Source: Termitomyces sp. T153
Taxonomy: Eukaryota; Basidiomycota; Agaricomycetes; Agaricales; Lyophyllaceae
Direction: 5' to 3'
DNA length: 64,000 nucleotides
Assembly (NCBI GenBank): GCA_018296165.2
Contig: JACKQL020000148.1
Coordinates: forward strand, 30,277-94,276
Part shown: one piece after another, positions 45,201 to 56,989 of the stretch
Layout of the letters: every line of letters starts with the position of its first letter
Position numbering within the stretch: position 1 is the first letter of the stretch
Translations under genes and position numbers: made by a program
The notes under the pieces: model-generated
Told to the model about the DNA's origin: nothing
What the model saw: only the letters and a program-made list of their open reading frames with translations
Databases searched by the model: none

Positions 45201-45886
45201 CCATTATTATTTCACCAGCTGACAAAACTTGTTATGGCAAAATGATCAGCTCTCTCATGTACACAGCTATCATAACACATCCAGATATTGCATATGCAGT
45301 CTCTATTCTGTCACAATACTTGGATGCTCCCTGAGCAACTCACATGTTGGCTGTAACTCACATGTTTTGTTACCTCTGCAGTACCTCAGATATGAAACTT
45401 GTACTTAGAGGACCTGATCTCAAGATCTCAGGCTACTCTGATGCCAATTGGGCCTCCCATCTCCATTGTCATTCCATTTCCAGCTTTGCATTCTTTGTCA
45501 GATTCAGTGTGATGTCTTGGAGCTCAAAGAAACAACCTATCATCACTTTGTTTAGTACTAAATCTAAATATGTTGCTTTGATGCACACTTCTAAAGACAT
45601 TATTTGGATCCACAAATTACTTACCAATTCATTCTTTCATTCTTTCTCTTTACCTACCAATCTTTATTGTGATAATCAAGGCGCTATTCAACTTTCAAAG
45701 GATGCAACATTCCATGCTCATACAAAGCATATTGACATACATTTCCATTTCATTTGTCAAACTGTCTCATTTGGCCATATCCAGATTCACTATGTTCCCA
45801 TTTTCAATATGATCACTGATGTCTTCACTAAATCCCTCACACATTTCAAGTTAGAAATGTTTCACAAACTTGTTGGTGTTGTATAG
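42290..45886 (+). pseudogene. pol: Copia pol: protease, integrase, RT, RNase H
   Basis: Protease active site IIDCSASSHF (about 42466), where DSGAS has become DCSAS. GAG-pre-integrase zinc residues follow (LHCQMEHINHKDLW, FCDVCVKGKAQC, 42890-43030). Integrase has RGGEFLT and SNSLAKCANCTIIKG, RT has QADVKNTYLNSF (about 44628) and LKHPLYGMKQGAYHWY, and the catalytic box reads TNDFTIIG (about 44928) where TDDFT is expected. RNase H has GYSDANWASH, STKSKYVALM and LYCDNQGAIQLSKDA. It ends with TAG at 45884-45886 just before the purine tract tgagggggag. Frameshifts near 43230 and 43640. Confidence 0.88.
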
Positions 45887-45910
45887 AACCACATTCACAT
45901 TGAGGGGGAG

Positions 45911-46188
45911 TGTTGAATATAGCCAATGGAACCTACACATTATCACATCACTGTTTGTTTCTATTATTTTGTTACAGTCACACCTCAGTGCTCTTTGTTC
46001 ACTGAAGTGTAAGTCTGCATATTTTATTATTGTTTCATCTATACTTACTTGAGTAGTACTCTTTCTGTCTATTAAGGTATATTCATACAATGATATTTTA
46101 GTGCCCTTTGTTCACTGAGGTTACTCTTTCTGTCTATTAAGTCCTAGTCATCATTCAAAACCTCCCAAGACTGGTCCTGCCAGCAACA
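45911..46188 (+). repeat. Copia 3' LTR
   Basis: Same TGTTGAATATAGCC...CCAGCAACA ends as the 5' LTR. The purine tract tgagggggag at 45901-45910 precedes it. Confidence 0.93.
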
Positions 46189-46600
46189 GAGTCTTCTTCA
46201 CTCCTCAGCAGTGTTCCCACTGCTGAGGAGTTGATCTGGACCTCCTGCAGCAAATGGGTAGGATTGAAGTCCTTCCAACCTCAGCACTGTAGATGCATAC
46301 AAGAGGGTTTTCCCTTTGTCTGCCACCACTATGGTGCCTTCTGGCTCTACTGTTGGATACAGTTGAGTAAAGGGCCCTTGCAAGCCCTCCACTGTGACAC
46401 CCTCCCAACCACCTGCAGGTGGTGCTACTAAAGTAACTGCTGGCAGTCCTCCTGGCATCACAACACTCTCCCTGCCCCCATCATGGTTAACTATCAATGT
46501 CTTCTATGGAGCACTCTTCAATGCTCCATTGAATTCTATCTCAAACCTAGGCCCAAGCACCTGACCTTCCATGGTTACCACAGTGCCCATTGCAGAAGGT
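46189..46600 (-). pseudogene. gag: Family B copy 2, gag N-terminus
   Basis: On the minus strand MEGQVLGPRFEIEFNGALKS starts at about 46570. The frame passes one stop, then reads LPAVTLVAPPAGGWEGV, GTIVVADKGKTLLYAST and LRLEGLQSYPFAAGG. The last part matches the first family B bases after 24667. It gives the gag start missing from copy 1. Confidence 0.7.
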
Positions 46601-46869
46601 GCATGTCAGAAATTTTAATGTGCTGATCATGACTAGTGGCAGTGAACTTCTTTCACAGAAGTTCAGGTTCCCACTTTGCAAACAAGTTAACATTCATTTG
46701 ACTTAAAAAGTGTAATGTTTCCATTATGGTTCATGCAGCTCACAATTCACACTCCATAAGTCAAAACCAGTCATTAGGTCTGTCTACAAAGTATGAAGTA
46801 GAGTGCTGCCTTATGTAACTAAATGTATTGTACTTTTAGGAATAGCATCACATGATGCTATTCATAGAA
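46601..46869. other. Junction between family B leader and LINE, with a perfect palindrome
   Basis: No gene. At 46840-46863 gaatagcatca and tgatgctattc are exact inverted copies separated by two bases. The rest may be family B leader or LTR, or the LINE 3' tail. Confidence 0.5.
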
Positions 46870-49472
46870 TTAAATAATGATAGAACTAATATAGCAAGGT
46901 AGTGCAAGTAATGGGCACTCTGTTACATCATTCCAGAGGTTAAGTTTTCTCTCTCTCAGTACCTCATCATAGAATGCTTTTGATCCAATTGATAATATCT
47001 TGGTTTCTGTAATGTTCAATTTTGCTTTAGTAGCAATGCACCAGTCCTCATGTATAGCATTTAAGTTATTCATATCATCATACTCTGAGAGGAATATCAT
47101 GGTGTTGTCTACAAAAGGTTTGCTATCAGCTTCTCTTGGAGGCCTCAAATTTTGAAGCCCCTTAGAGCTGAAACTCTCAGCATTGCAGCTAGAGGTTTAA
47201 TTGCTAGGTCAAACAGCAGACAGGAAAGTGGGTCTTCCTGCCTCACCCCTCATGTTACTTTCCATGGGGTACTCAGTATGCCATTTACCATTATCTGGGT
47301 CTCAGCATTCCTATAAAGGGATCTGACTGTGTTTATAAACATTTGCAGAATCCCAAACTTTTCCAGTGTTCTCTGCAGGTACTTGTGGTCTATCTTATCA
47401 TAGGCCTTTTCCTGGTCTAGGGCTATTATCAGCCCATTTTCTTCCCTCACACTTGCATAGTACATCATCATCCTTATCAGTTTTGTCTGCTTAGCAATGC
47501 TTCTTCCATGGATAAATCCTGCTTGGCTAGGGTGTATTAGATTGGTTATTATATTGGACATGTGGGTAGCTAAGGACTTAGTCAATATTTTGTAGTCTAT
47601 ATTAAGACATGTTATTAGGTGATGGTTTGCAATTTCAGTTCTTTCATTTTTCTTGTATAAGGGGCACATCCATCCTTCTGCAAAGGCTGAGTTACTTTCT
47701 GGGCCATGGGTTTGTATGTTGTTGTACACTACTTGGAGCATTTCCAGAACATTAAAGGTGGTTCTTTCCCTTCTGCCCCTCTCATTATTATCAGTTTTGT
47801 TTTTGTATTGTCTGCTCAAGAATTTCCAAAATTCATATGTAATTCCATTGAGTCCTGGAGCTGATGCATTCTTTGAGTCTCTAAGGGCTTATTTCATTTT
47901 CTCTCCCTTGCTTGTGTTGACACTTGATAGTACTGGCAATAGTTCCTTCTCTAGTCCTCTTTTGCTTAATAAGTAGGTACTTTGGCACTGTTGCCTTTTC
48001 TCTCTCCCTTGCTATTCCTGACTAGTTTTTTTCCACTCATTGTATATCTTTTGTGGGTTCTTATTTTGGGTTCAGTTTAGTATTATTGTTCTCATTTCCT
48101 GCAAGGCCTTTGCTCCTTTTTCTATTATGTCTTTTCAAAAGAACTGATCACTAACAATGTTTTTCTTCAGGACCCAACATCCTCTTCCTACTATGGGTGA
48201 GGCCACATGTGCTAGTTGTACTGTTGTGAAGAAGTGGTCTGTATCTGGGACTCCTGGGGCAGAGATATTCCAGCCTTGTGCCACAGGTGCCACTATATTA
48301 GAGATGTAGACTCTGTCTAGTCTTGACATTGATTTTGTGGCATCCTGCAAAAAAGTGAATACCCTTTTTGTTGGAAAGGTTTTTCTCCATATGTCATGGA
48401 CTCTTAGCACCCTTTTTATAGTGTTTAGAGCCTCAATGGGATCTCTTGGGTCTGCTCTCATTGGTAAGTGGTCCAGAGGGTCTTCTGTTAGATTAAAGTC
48501 TCCTGCCAGTCATCTACCTCTATCTTGGGTTGGCAAGCAAGTACTCTTCTAATATTGTTCCAGAAGTTCTCATTTTCAGATCCTTCTGATCCTGTCACAT
48601 TGGGTGTGTATATGTCCAGCAGATTGTTTTTTTCTTCTTTGTGCCAGTTGACTTCAACCAGGATTGCCCTGCCAGGTACTATTTCTATCATGTTTGCCTT
48701 GTGTGTATTGACTAGGTCTTTGTTCAGGACTACTGGCACACCTCCCTTTCCAGTTAGGTTAGTTGTGTCAGGTGAGTGGAGCACCTTCAGTCTTTTCCTA
48801 AGAAGCTTCTCCACACCTCTGATTTCCTTTTGTCATCTAGGTGTGTCTCTTGTAATAGTAGGATTCCAATCTTTTTGTCCCTTCCTATTTAATTTATATA
48901 GTTTCATTTTGTTTCTAAGTGAGGAGCTCTGGTGGTTTGGAAGCCTCTTATGTTCAAGGTTGCAATCCTCAGTGCTGCTTTGGTGTTCTTTCTTGATACC
49001 TTGGGTGCCTGGGCAGGGATGTCCCCTTGATGTAGTATGGAGCTCCTCTGCATGTAATGGCATAAAAAGGGGGTCTCTATGTCAAAGTAATTTGTATCAA
49101 GGTTGACTTTCTCCTGGTCATACATTTCTCTCTGCAGTTGTTCCTTGGGTTCTCCCTCCACAGTATTCTCAATGTCTCTTTCAGTTGATCAACCCATCCT
49201 TATGGTCATCATGGCCCTGTTGCTACATGTGGGCACATTCCACTCCCAAACCATTCTCTTGTGGTCTTCCTGTTGTAGGGGTCTGGGCCAATGCATTGGC
49301 TCAGAATCAGCATTTCTAGCTGCTGCCCTCTCTGGGCCCCTGCCTCCTCTACCATCATGGAATTCATTGGGGCTGTTAGTGGCAGCTGACTCTTTGCCCC
49401 CTTCTTTCATAAAAGGACTTAGATCATTGTTGTTATCTTGATCTCCTGTTAATTGAAATTCAGTCAGTAAAA
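46870..49472 (-). mobile_element. Decayed non-LTR retrotransposon (Tad-like LINE)
   Basis: Minus-strand fragment with an APE-type endonuclease followed by a reverse transcriptase. Endonuclease: ALRIATLNIRG near 48980, then GVPVVLNKDL, EDPLDHLPMRADPRDPIEAL (about 48470), SRLDRVYIS and GVPDTDHF. RT: GWMCPLYKK (about 47670), NHHLITCLNIDYKILTK, HPSQAGFIHGRSI, IIALDQEKAYDKIDH and the catalytic position FVDN where FADD is usual (about 47110). Stops separate the blocks. The RT thumb, C-terminal domain and first ORF are missing or unread. The Helitron 3' end at 49473 cuts its 5' side. Confidence 0.82.
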
Positions 49473-49473
49473 C

Positions 49474-49511
49474 GAGCTACGCCCCGTGCCTTTGGCACGG
49501 GCCTGTAGCTC
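49474..49511 (-). repeat. Helitron 1 3' terminal hairpin
   Basis: gagctac at 49474-49480 pairs with gtagctc at 49505-49511. Inside, gccccgtgcc pairs with ggcacgggc across a short ttt loop. The hairpin lies one base from the element end. Closely similar hairpins lie at 55244-55281 and 56990-57027. Confidence 0.9.
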
Positions 49512-49520
49512 TTGCTTCAT

Positions 49521-49985
49521 CCCAGACCCAACCTCACTTTGTTCGGTTAGGTCCTTGTATTTCAAACTTAATGCTAAGTCCCAGACCCAACCTCACTTTG
49601 TTCGGTTAGGTCCTTGTAGTTCAAACTTAATGCTAAGTCCCAGACCCAACCTCACTTTGTTTGGTTAGGTCCTTGTATTTCAAACTTAATGCTAAGTCCC
49701 AGACCCAACCTCACTTTGTTCGGTTAGGTCCTTGTAGTTCAAACTTAATGCTAAGTCCCAGACCCAACCTCACTTTGTTCGGTTAGGTCCTTGTATTTCA
49801 AACTTAATGCTAAGTCCCAGACCCAACCTCACTTCGTTCGGTTAGGTCTTTGTATTTCTAACTCAATGCTAATTCCCAGACCCAACCTTACTTCATTCAG
49901 TTAGGTCTTTGTATTTCTAACTCAGTGCTTCATCCCAGACCCAACCTCACTTCATTTGGTTAGGTCTTTGTATTTTGTTGACCAA
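49521..49985 (-). repeat. 59-bp tandem repeat, eight copies (Helitron 1 3' region)
   Basis: Copies of cccagacccaacctcac start at 49521, 49580, 49639, 49698, 49757, 49816, 49875 and 49934, an exact 59-bp period. Each copy holds gacccaacc and ggttaggtc, nearly inverted, so each can form a small hairpin. Copies furthest from the Helitron end are the most diverged. Confidence 0.95.
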
Positions 49986-50270
49986 GTGTTGCTTTTCTCT
50001 TACAATTCAATACACTGAGATTTCATCTATAAACCAATCATGTATCTATATTACATTATTAACAAAATACTACAATGTCCACTGGTATATATTAGAAATG
50101 CTGAAAATTAAATTATAAAAGTTAGTACTAACCAACCAATTATTTAAACTGTGACACTTACATTTGTAAACCATTAAGAATATCTATACTACATGGTCCA
50201 GCTATAGACATTAGGTGCTAAAGTTCATAGAAGTTAGCAATTTCTTGCTTGAGTCCAACAAAACTCACAC

Positions 50271-53200
50271 TTACATTTGTAAACCATTCAGGATTTCCTG
50301 ATAGACAATATTTGCAGTCTTTCTTGATGTGTTTTCTGGGTCCAAGATGACTTTGATACGATCTCCTGATGTGCACCTAGAGAGTGCAACATAAAGTTGG
50401 CCATGTGAAAAAACTCCTGATCAAAGGTCCAATCCAACATGCTTGACTGATTGACCCTGAGACTTGTTGATTGTCATAGCAAAGGCCAATCAAACTGGGA
50501 ATTGTCTCCTGTGCAATGGAATTGGCAAATCTTCTTCAGACACATCCATGTTGATTCTTGGAATCAAAACAATTGATCCTGCAAACTTGGCATCCCCACC
50601 GATGATCCTACATCTGAGAACTCTGGTGCTGATGTGAGTGACAATCATTCTTGTCCCATTGCAAAGTCCTTTGGTTGTATCTAGATTCCTGAGCAGCATG
50701 ACAGAAACACCAATCTTCAGAGCCAATTTAGCCAAGGGCAAACTGCTGGCTCTGAGAGAGTTGAGGTATTCCATTGGATACAATGCAAGACCATTAGGAT
50801 TTCCATCATCAGATATGACAGAGTCTGCACTCTGCAAGATTTTCTCTTCTCCTGGACATTTCTGCAGAACTTCAGAGTTGATATCCTCTACATCAGAGTT
50901 CTTGCCAGAAAGGATGGTACGGTCCAAATAATACTGATCATCTTGATGGTGATCAATATGAGGATAAGTGGAAGAGATCAATCCAGTGACAGAATTGTCA
51001 TCACAGATCATGGTTTCTGGAAGTTGTACTGTTTCTCCAGGCCCAAGGTTTTTTCCAGCACCAACATCCAATAACCAAGCTGCATGAGCAATGTTATCAG
51101 GAGTCTAATCTAATCTCATGTTTTGAACCAAGTAGTGGACTTGAATCTGATCCCAAAGTCTTCCTCTTTTGAGTGAAGCAGCAATCATCTGCTGCCTGAG
51201 TCCTTGCTGGATAACTGGGAGAGTTTGCCTAAAATCTCCTCCAAACACCACAGTCACTCCACCAAAAGGAACATCCTTCTCCAGGATGTCTCTGAACCCT
51301 CGATCCACAGAGTCAATGGCATTTTTGTGTTGCATTGGGACTTCATCCCAAATAACAACCTTGGTCTGGAGTAAGAGTTGAGATAACTGAGTTCCTCTTT
51401 TGATATTGGCAATGGATGTATCCAGAGCAGGAATGGGGATTTTGAACCTTGAATGTGCAGTTCTCCCACCCTCCAGCAATAAGGCAGCAATCCCAGATGA
51501 TGCTACACATAATGCCACATCTCCATTGGACCGAACAGCAGAAGCCAAAGTGTTGCAGACAAATGTTTTGCCACATCCACCTGCACTGTGAATGAATATC
51601 ATCTTGCCCAAGTTGTTGTCCACAGAGTCCATAACTTCATTGAAGGCTCCCAGTTGTTCACCATTAAACCTGGCCTTGTTTTCATCCACCCTTCTCTTCA
51701 ACTCCTCAACATTATAATCTGTTTCTTCTTGCAAAAGCCTATTTCCTGAAATTGTTTGATCAGTATCAATGTCAACTCTTTATACAATGTCCAACTTGCC
51801 TGGAATCACATTCCAAACTTGTTGGGCTTCTGGCATATTGGGAAAGTCTTGAAGAGTCTTGCCAAAATTCTTCAAATTGTCATTGATCAGATAAAGACCA
51901 TAGTCATAGACATCTTCATCAGTAAAGACTCTGTCCCTGTACTGCCGGATATTCTCCAATCTGTGTTGAAGATCATCACAAATGGAGTGCTTGAATTCAT
52001 CCCATAGAGCCTCTGGAGTGGTAGGAGCACAGTGGAATAGGATAGTGCAAAAGAGCTGTCTGAGAGCTGATCCTGATTGGATTGGAGCAGCTTCAGCAAG
52101 ACACTGCCTCCATTCTGCATCATCTTCTAGAAGACCAAGGGCCTTGCATGCCTCCTTGTAAGTAGAATAGGTGTGGCCATTGACTGTCCTGAGATCAGCC
52201 CATGATGTTGCATTGGTCACAACTGTCAGGAGCATCCTAAGGTAGAACCTTTCTCCCTGTTTTGGTGAAGCAAAGTACATCCTCCCAATAGCTGTTCCTC
52301 TCTGCCTCTCCTTCCAGGTCCTTTTGGAAGCTTCATAGACAAACTTGATTGGAAAGTTCTGATAAGTGGTGTTGTTATCAGGGAATTTGGCATTGGCCTC
52401 AAACCAAGCAGTGAGTGCAGTCTTGTTTGCATTAGGCCTAGCAGCTACCATCTCCAAAGGTTCATTATCCTGAAAGTAGACTTCATGTTGGCCCTCCAAA
52501 TGCACAGGTAATCAATATACAGGAGGATGCTCTCCATGCATGTTGAATTCAAAGATGTGCCAGCATGATTCAGCTGCAGAAATGTATTTGGCATCCAAGT
52601 GTTCCTTGATTTCATCCCTCTGCTCTCCAGCAATCTCCAAAGTTGTCCTATCATGGCCTTTGTAGATATACTTGTGAATGTACTTGATGGCTTCCACTGA
52701 AGCACAGACCTCCACATTGATGTGACATTTGTACTTGGCTGAGAGATAAGGATTATATGGAACAACATCTCGATTGTCATAATGATGACCATTCTTTTCA
52801 AAGAAGCGGCCATTGTCAGGCCTGGCATATTGAGGATAGCCATTATCTCCATACTGAGTAGCCTCTTGGAACTCCTTTGGGTATTTCTTGGAACATTTGC
52901 CATCTACCATGCACTTAGCATTGGGTTTGGCAGCTCCACATGGACCATGGACCATGTTGGCAGTAACAACCTGACAACAAAGATAAGTTACTGAATCCAG
53001 AATTTAAACAAAGCCAATACCTGATACAATTGAGGCTGAGCAACTGGATCTGGAATTTGGGCAGAAACAATGGAATCCACATCAGGTGCATCCTTAATCC
53101 TGTGATGATGGTGGAAAAAGATCAAGATGTGCATATGTGGAAGTCCTCTCTTTTGGAATTCAATGGTATGAACATAAGCCACACAGCTGCCAAAGAGACC

Positions 53201-55195
53201 TTCCTTGATCTCCTTCACCACAGCATTCTTCTTGAGTTCAAAAACTCTAGCAACAATATCAGGTCAATCAGCAGCTGTTTGCTTCTTCCCATTGACTGCA
53301 GGTTCCTTCAAGAGAGCTTCTTCAATTTCTGACCACTTTGGATTGGCAGTCATAGTCAAGAAGAGATCAGGTTTTCCAAAATGCCTGCAAATAGCCATAG
53401 AGTCCTGGAATAATTGCTGCATTTGTCGTTCACTTCCAGTATGAGAGGAAGGAAGAATGACACGACGGCTCTGTGGGGTGACCTCTTCATCTCCAGCAGC
53501 AGCATCCACCACTCCCTGATAAACTTCAGCTCTGATCTTCTTCTGATTGTGCCGAACCCAATTCAACTTTGTTTGCTCAGTTGAAGCCCATGCATCAACG
53601 ACATATTGCTGAAATAGCCTCCCACTCCAGAGTAAAGCAGCATTAAATTCCAGAGTTCTTTGTTGAAGCCTATATGCATAATATGAGGTTTCAGAGACTT
53701 TATTTGTCCTTTGTTGCCCTTGTGGTCCATGTCTGGCAAGAATGTTGATGTGGTATCCAGGCTCTCCAGTGGGAAAGATGATTGTGTAGTGCAATGGAGT
53801 GTAATATGGATGTAGATGGCTGATCTGCTTCAATTCCCCTCCATGCAAGTGCAAGACTATATCACGATGATTCAATCGCTCCTCTGAGCCATCTCCAGGA
53901 ATTACAGCTGCAACACCTTCCTGTTCATTGGGGTCATTGTAGCGTCGAGGATCTCCAAAATCAGCTGTAAGCTTGACAGAAAGCCTTTGTGGTTGGCCTT
54001 CTGGAACTTCTCCCATGATCTGCCTAGCCTGCTTGTATAGGTCAATGAAGGGATTGACTCTAGCAAGCATATCCTGCAAAGAGGCCATTATCTGAGGGTC
54101 CAGCCTGGAATTATTCTGTTGACGAAAAGCCAATTGCTGATTATGGTCATAAAAGTAGAGCTGTGCATATACAGGCAGATTGCCTTCAATAGGAAGCAAG
54201 GCACCTGTCAAATGATGTAGTTCTCCATTGATCCTAAAGCTGTATGGTCCAGGAGCATTGGTAATGGCATGATCAATTTTGACTCCCAGAGATGTGAATG
54301 CAAAGGCTGCATTGTATTGACGGATTGATGTTTTAAAAGTGTCAGAGAGAGGATGATGCCCATGGAGCAGGTTCAATAAATCTGCTGGAGCATCTCAAAG
54401 CCTGGGCAAGTTCACTTGGCCTTGTAAGCAGCACATGCCAAACTTTGGGCTGTTTCTAGTAGACTTGGTGAGCTTTTCAGCATCAAAATGTAAAGCTTAG
54501 CAGTGTGGACATATGACAGTCATAGGACCAAGATAGTGTAGAGGGTATTCAATCAAGTAAGGTTGCCTTCCTCTTGGAACAGGCTGAATAGGACCAAGCT
54601 GTGGTGGAATAGGAAGCTCAAGGGGAGGCTGTTCAGCAGGATTTTGTAGTCCTGCTAGATGGTTGGGTGGAGCAGGGTCCAAGTTTTCTGCAGGTCTCTG
54701 TTGAACAGGATCAACATAATCCAAGTCATCATCAGAAGGGATGTCATCCTGAGGACCCAATGGCACATCAAGGGGAGGATCCATTTGCTCTGCTGGTTGA
54801 TGTCTGGCAGGATCAACATAATCCAAGTCATCATCAGAAGGGATGTCATCCTGAGGACCCAATGGATTATCAAGGGGAGGATCCATTTGCTCTGCTGGTT
54901 GATGTCCAGCAGGATCAACATATTCCAAGTCATCATCAGAAGGTATGTCATCCTGAGGACCCAATGGATTATCAAGGGGAGGATCCAATTGCTCTGGTGC
55001 TTGATGTCCAGCAGGATCAACATATTCCAAGTCATCCTCAGAAGGTATATCATTCTGAGGACCCAAATCATTGAAATCCTCTTCCAGATCAGCTTCATGT
55101 TGCTGTTGCCAGCCTTGTAAAATCCTTTCAGCCATAGCTGCATTCAAAAGCTTATGTTCAGGATTCAAATCTATATGCTGTTCAACTTTATTAGT
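50271..55195 (-). pseudogene. Helitron 1 RepHel: rolling-circle Rep fused to PIF1-type helicase
   Basis: A single minus-strand frame with one 50-nt intron (52971-53020, GTATTGG...GTCAG). N-terminus: acidic GPQDDIPSDDD repeats. A Helitron_like_N region follows (SLGVKIDHAITNAPGPYSF), then Rep with HUH motif GLPHMHILIFF (about 53125-53160) and tyrosine motif YIHKYIYKGHD (about 52670). The helicase has Walker A GGCGKTF (about 51570), Walker B VVIWDEVPM, GGDFRQTLPV and C-terminal AMTINKSQGQS. The Rep nicks and joins single strands and the helicase unwinds. Stops: 54497, 54395, 53264, 52512, 51780, 51105, 50490 and 50421. It lacks the N-terminal 300 residues present in copy 2. Not functional as it stands. 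Confidence 0.9.
52971..53020 (-). other. RepHel intron, Helitron 1
   Basis: GTATTGG at 53020 and GTCAG ending at 52971 flank 50 nt that break the Rep frame. Removal joins QPQLYQ to VVTANMVHGPCG, matching the usual family sequence. The same intron of the same length is in copy 2 (60608-60657). Confidence 0.8.
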
Positions 55196-55242
55196 TAAAG
55201 TAGCATTTAAATCTGTCCGGGAGTCATCGCATATAGTATAGA

Positions 55243-56988
55243 CGAACTACGCCCCATGCCTTCGGCACGGGCCTGTAGCTCTTGCTTCATCCCAGACCCA
55301 ACCTCACTTTGTTCGGTTAGGTCCTCGATATTCTACTCAATGCTTCATCCCAGACCCAACCTCACTTTGTTCGGTTAGGTCCTTGATATTCTACTCAATG
55401 CTTCATCCCAGACCCAACCTCACTTCGTTCGGTTAGGTCTTTGTATTTTCAACTCAATGCTATATCCCAGACCCAACCTTACTTCATTTGGTTAGGTCCT
55501 TGTATTTTGAACTCAATGCTTAGTCCCAGACCCAACCTCACTATGTTTGGTTAGGTCTTTGTATTTTGTCAACTCAATGCCAAGATCCAAACTTGACCTT
55601 AGTTTGTCTTTTATCCCAGACCTAACCAAATGAAAGCTGACTTTGGTCTTTCTTTTTTAAATCAATGTGTTGATAGTCCTGTCATTGTCAATGTCAGTAA
55701 ACATAAGTCTTTACTATGATTTCAATTATATTTCACTGAATCAATTGAACTTTCCTTTATAAGTATTCCATTATTTTTAACATAATGCTGAAATCCAGAC
55801 CAAACCTCACTTTGCTTGGTTAGATTTTCAATATTCCAACTCTTGCAAGTGATTAACATTAAAAGATCATCTATAATATACTTGAACATCTAGAATTATT
55901 GATCAATCAAAGTCTACTCCACCTTCTATCCCCTTATTACTCATGCACTTTGAAGAGCATGTTAGACAATTTTTGGACACCAAGATATACTAAAGAGAAA
56001 CAAATTAGGGAAAGCAGTCTGAGTAATGAGATATCTACAATCTCATTATTGGTATCACTAAATGGTACTAATACTTAGCAATCAGACCTTTGACATCACT
56101 CATCTGTTGTCTTCAACTTGATATATCTGACTATACAATTATCTAATCACAAAACCATACACCTTCAAATCAGAAACCCTGTGGATCCTCAGAAACAGGA
56201 CCTAGCCTACAGCTATTAGTAGTGACCAAAAAACCTCCTGTTCCTTAACAGAGGACCATCAACTTTTTACATTCTATATTAATACTGCCTTCTGAAGCTT
56301 TTTCCATCTCAAAGTAATCTTCAATGCTCTCTTCACCAATGGTAGCATACTAAATTAAATCCACCATCCTTTTTCAGAGGCTGTCATAATGTAGTCAAAT
56401 ATCTATTGAGAGCAGGAAAAGTTGGAGATGATCAGGAGTAAGTTGACTCTAAGTATAAGAACTGATTACTGTTATAAGAATACACACTTTCAAGTCTGAA
56501 CACACACCTTGAAATCAGAAAGCCAGCAATCAGCCACAGTCCAAGTATAGCCTCACTTTGTTTGGTTGAGGGTTTGATTTTACAATTGAATAAAGAATAA
56601 GTAGAAGCTTTTAAGAGTCAGAGAAACACCTTATACCATTTGTGATCATGGATGTGATTGTTCTGGACTTTCTTTCTCTCCCAAAGAACAGCCAGAAGTG
56701 TTGCTTGAAGAGGTACATTAAAAGACAGTACATTTCACATAAGTAATGCCTGAAAAAGGCTGAAAATTACCTGAAATATCAATCTTAATGGCTTGAAAAA
56801 ACAATAAATTCATGCTATCTACCAAAGCTGTCTGTTTTTCCTTATTCAAAGTGTGAATAAAGAGCCAGCTACCTTAAAAGGCAATTCTTATGTAAGGATT
56901 GGTCAGCATTAGTCAGGCTTACTTCAGCAGAATCCCAAAAAGTCATCCACACAGCCACTTTCCCAGGAGTCGTCCCATATATTATAGA
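55243..56988 (-). mobile_element. Non-autonomous Helitron, 1,746 bp
   Basis: The 5' end TCTATAATATATGGGACGAC begins at 56988, and the 3' end is ...GTAGTTCG at 55243 with a terminal hairpin (55244-55281) and five repeats of 58-59 bp (starting 55291, 55349, 55407, 55466, 55525). Degraded repeat units continue to about 55850 and near 56545. No coding frame is present. Its ends are like those of the coding copies, so it was probably moved by RepHel in trans. Confidence 0.82.
55244..55560 (-). repeat. Terminal hairpin and tandem repeats of the non-autonomous Helitron
   Basis: gaactac and gtagctc form the outer arms (55244-55281, one mismatch). Repeats of 58-59 bp follow at 55291, 55349, 55407, 55466 and 55525. 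The period alternates because of one-base indels. Confidence 0.88.
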
Positions 56989-56989
56989 C

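Larger units (their letters stand above)
41101..46188 (+). mobile_element. Ty1/Copia element, structurally complete, coding broken
   Basis: 5' LTR 41101-41347, 3' LTR 45911-46188, and perfect 5-bp target duplications gagtc at 41096-41100 and 46189-46193. Order gag, protease, integrase, RT, RNase H is the Copia order. It inserted in the gag leader of family B copy 2: the sequences on either side join to match 24713-24810. It has many stops and some frameshifts. Confidence 0.95.
49473..55242 (-). mobile_element. Helitron 1 (minus strand)
   Basis: A rolling-circle transposon of about 5.8 kb. Its 5' end TCTATACTATATGCGATGAC begins at 55242 and its 3' end is ...GTAGCTCG at 49473, followed by T, as expected for insertion next to a T. 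Between them lie a RepHel gene (stops), an AT-rich 3' region, eight 59-bp repeats and a terminal hairpin. It joins the neighbouring Helitron at 55242/55243 without a spacer. The 5' TC, subterminal hairpin and lack of target duplication identify a Helitron; the 3' CTCG is unlike the canonical CTRR. Confidence 0.87.

Noticed and set aside
49521..49985. Regular direct repeats resembling a CRISPR array
   Set aside because: The period is filled by the repeat itself with no unique spacers. It lies in a eukaryotic Helitron, three times, beside its terminal hairpin.
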